A program made the position numbers and the translations under genes. DNA of 5,942 nt. It comes from an uncultured Bacteroidales bacterium (GTDB taxonomy: Bacteria; Bacteroidota; Bacteroidia; Bacteroidales; UBA932). The notes below the pieces were generated by a model. That model saw only the letters and a program-made list of their open reading frames with translations. It ran no database searches and was not told the DNA's origin. This document shows, one piece after another, positions 1 through 5,942 of the stretch (positions are counted from its first letter, which is position 1; each line of letters opens with the position of its first letter). The DNA lies in NCBI GenBank assembly GCA_905235615.1, contig CAJOMB010000090.1, forward strand, positions 3,257-9,198, written 5' to 3'.

Positions 1-5942
<5,942 letters not shown>

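Overview
The whole window is the inside of one large plus-strand gene. Frame 1 is open from the first base to the last (1980 complete codons plus two bases, no stop). It encodes a non-ribosomal peptide synthetase (NRPS) with the visible order A1 - PCP1 - C - A2 - PCP2 - R: adenylation, carrier, condensation, adenylation, carrier, and a terminal NAD(P)H-dependent thioester reductase. Neither the start codon nor the stop codon lies inside the window. The right edge falls about where a terminal reductase domain normally finishes, so most of the C-terminus is probably present. The left edge falls at the very beginning of an adenylation domain, so an upstream condensation or loading domain can be neither shown nor excluded.

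Layout by base: 1-1455 A1; 1474-1695 PCP1; 1696-1764 a linker carrying a 42-bp palindromic repeat element; 1765-3015 C; 3049-4500 A2; 4510-4740 PCP2; 4834-5942 reductase. There is no intergenic DNA, RNA gene, promoter or second gene that I can support. The many other open frames, including a 1150-codon antisense frame at 2008-5460, are shadows.

How it should work: A1 and A2 each activate an amino acid as the aminoacyl-AMP and load it onto the phosphopantetheine arm of the following carrier. The C domain joins the two. The reductase releases the PCP2-bound chain as an aldehyde (or alcohol). This A-T-C-A-T-R order is that of dimodular synthetases such as staphylococcal AusA, whose dipeptide aldehydes cyclise to pyrazinones. 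Related reductase-ended NRPSs are known from gut bacteria. The product here is inferred, not shown.

The most unusual feature is a dispersed repeat, read as RHSERSEESP, sitting in frame in the linker between PCP1 and C. This sequence is familiar from intergenic repeats of many bacteria and is rarely expected inside a multidomain enzyme.

Organism: the DNA is GC-rich (near 58-60% by eye, not counted exactly) with strong use of GCC, CTG, ACC and ATC codons. The repeat type occurs in Bacteroidetes, some Clostridia and other phyla. A gut or rumen anaerobe (Bacteroidales or Clostridia) is a reasonable but low-confidence guess.
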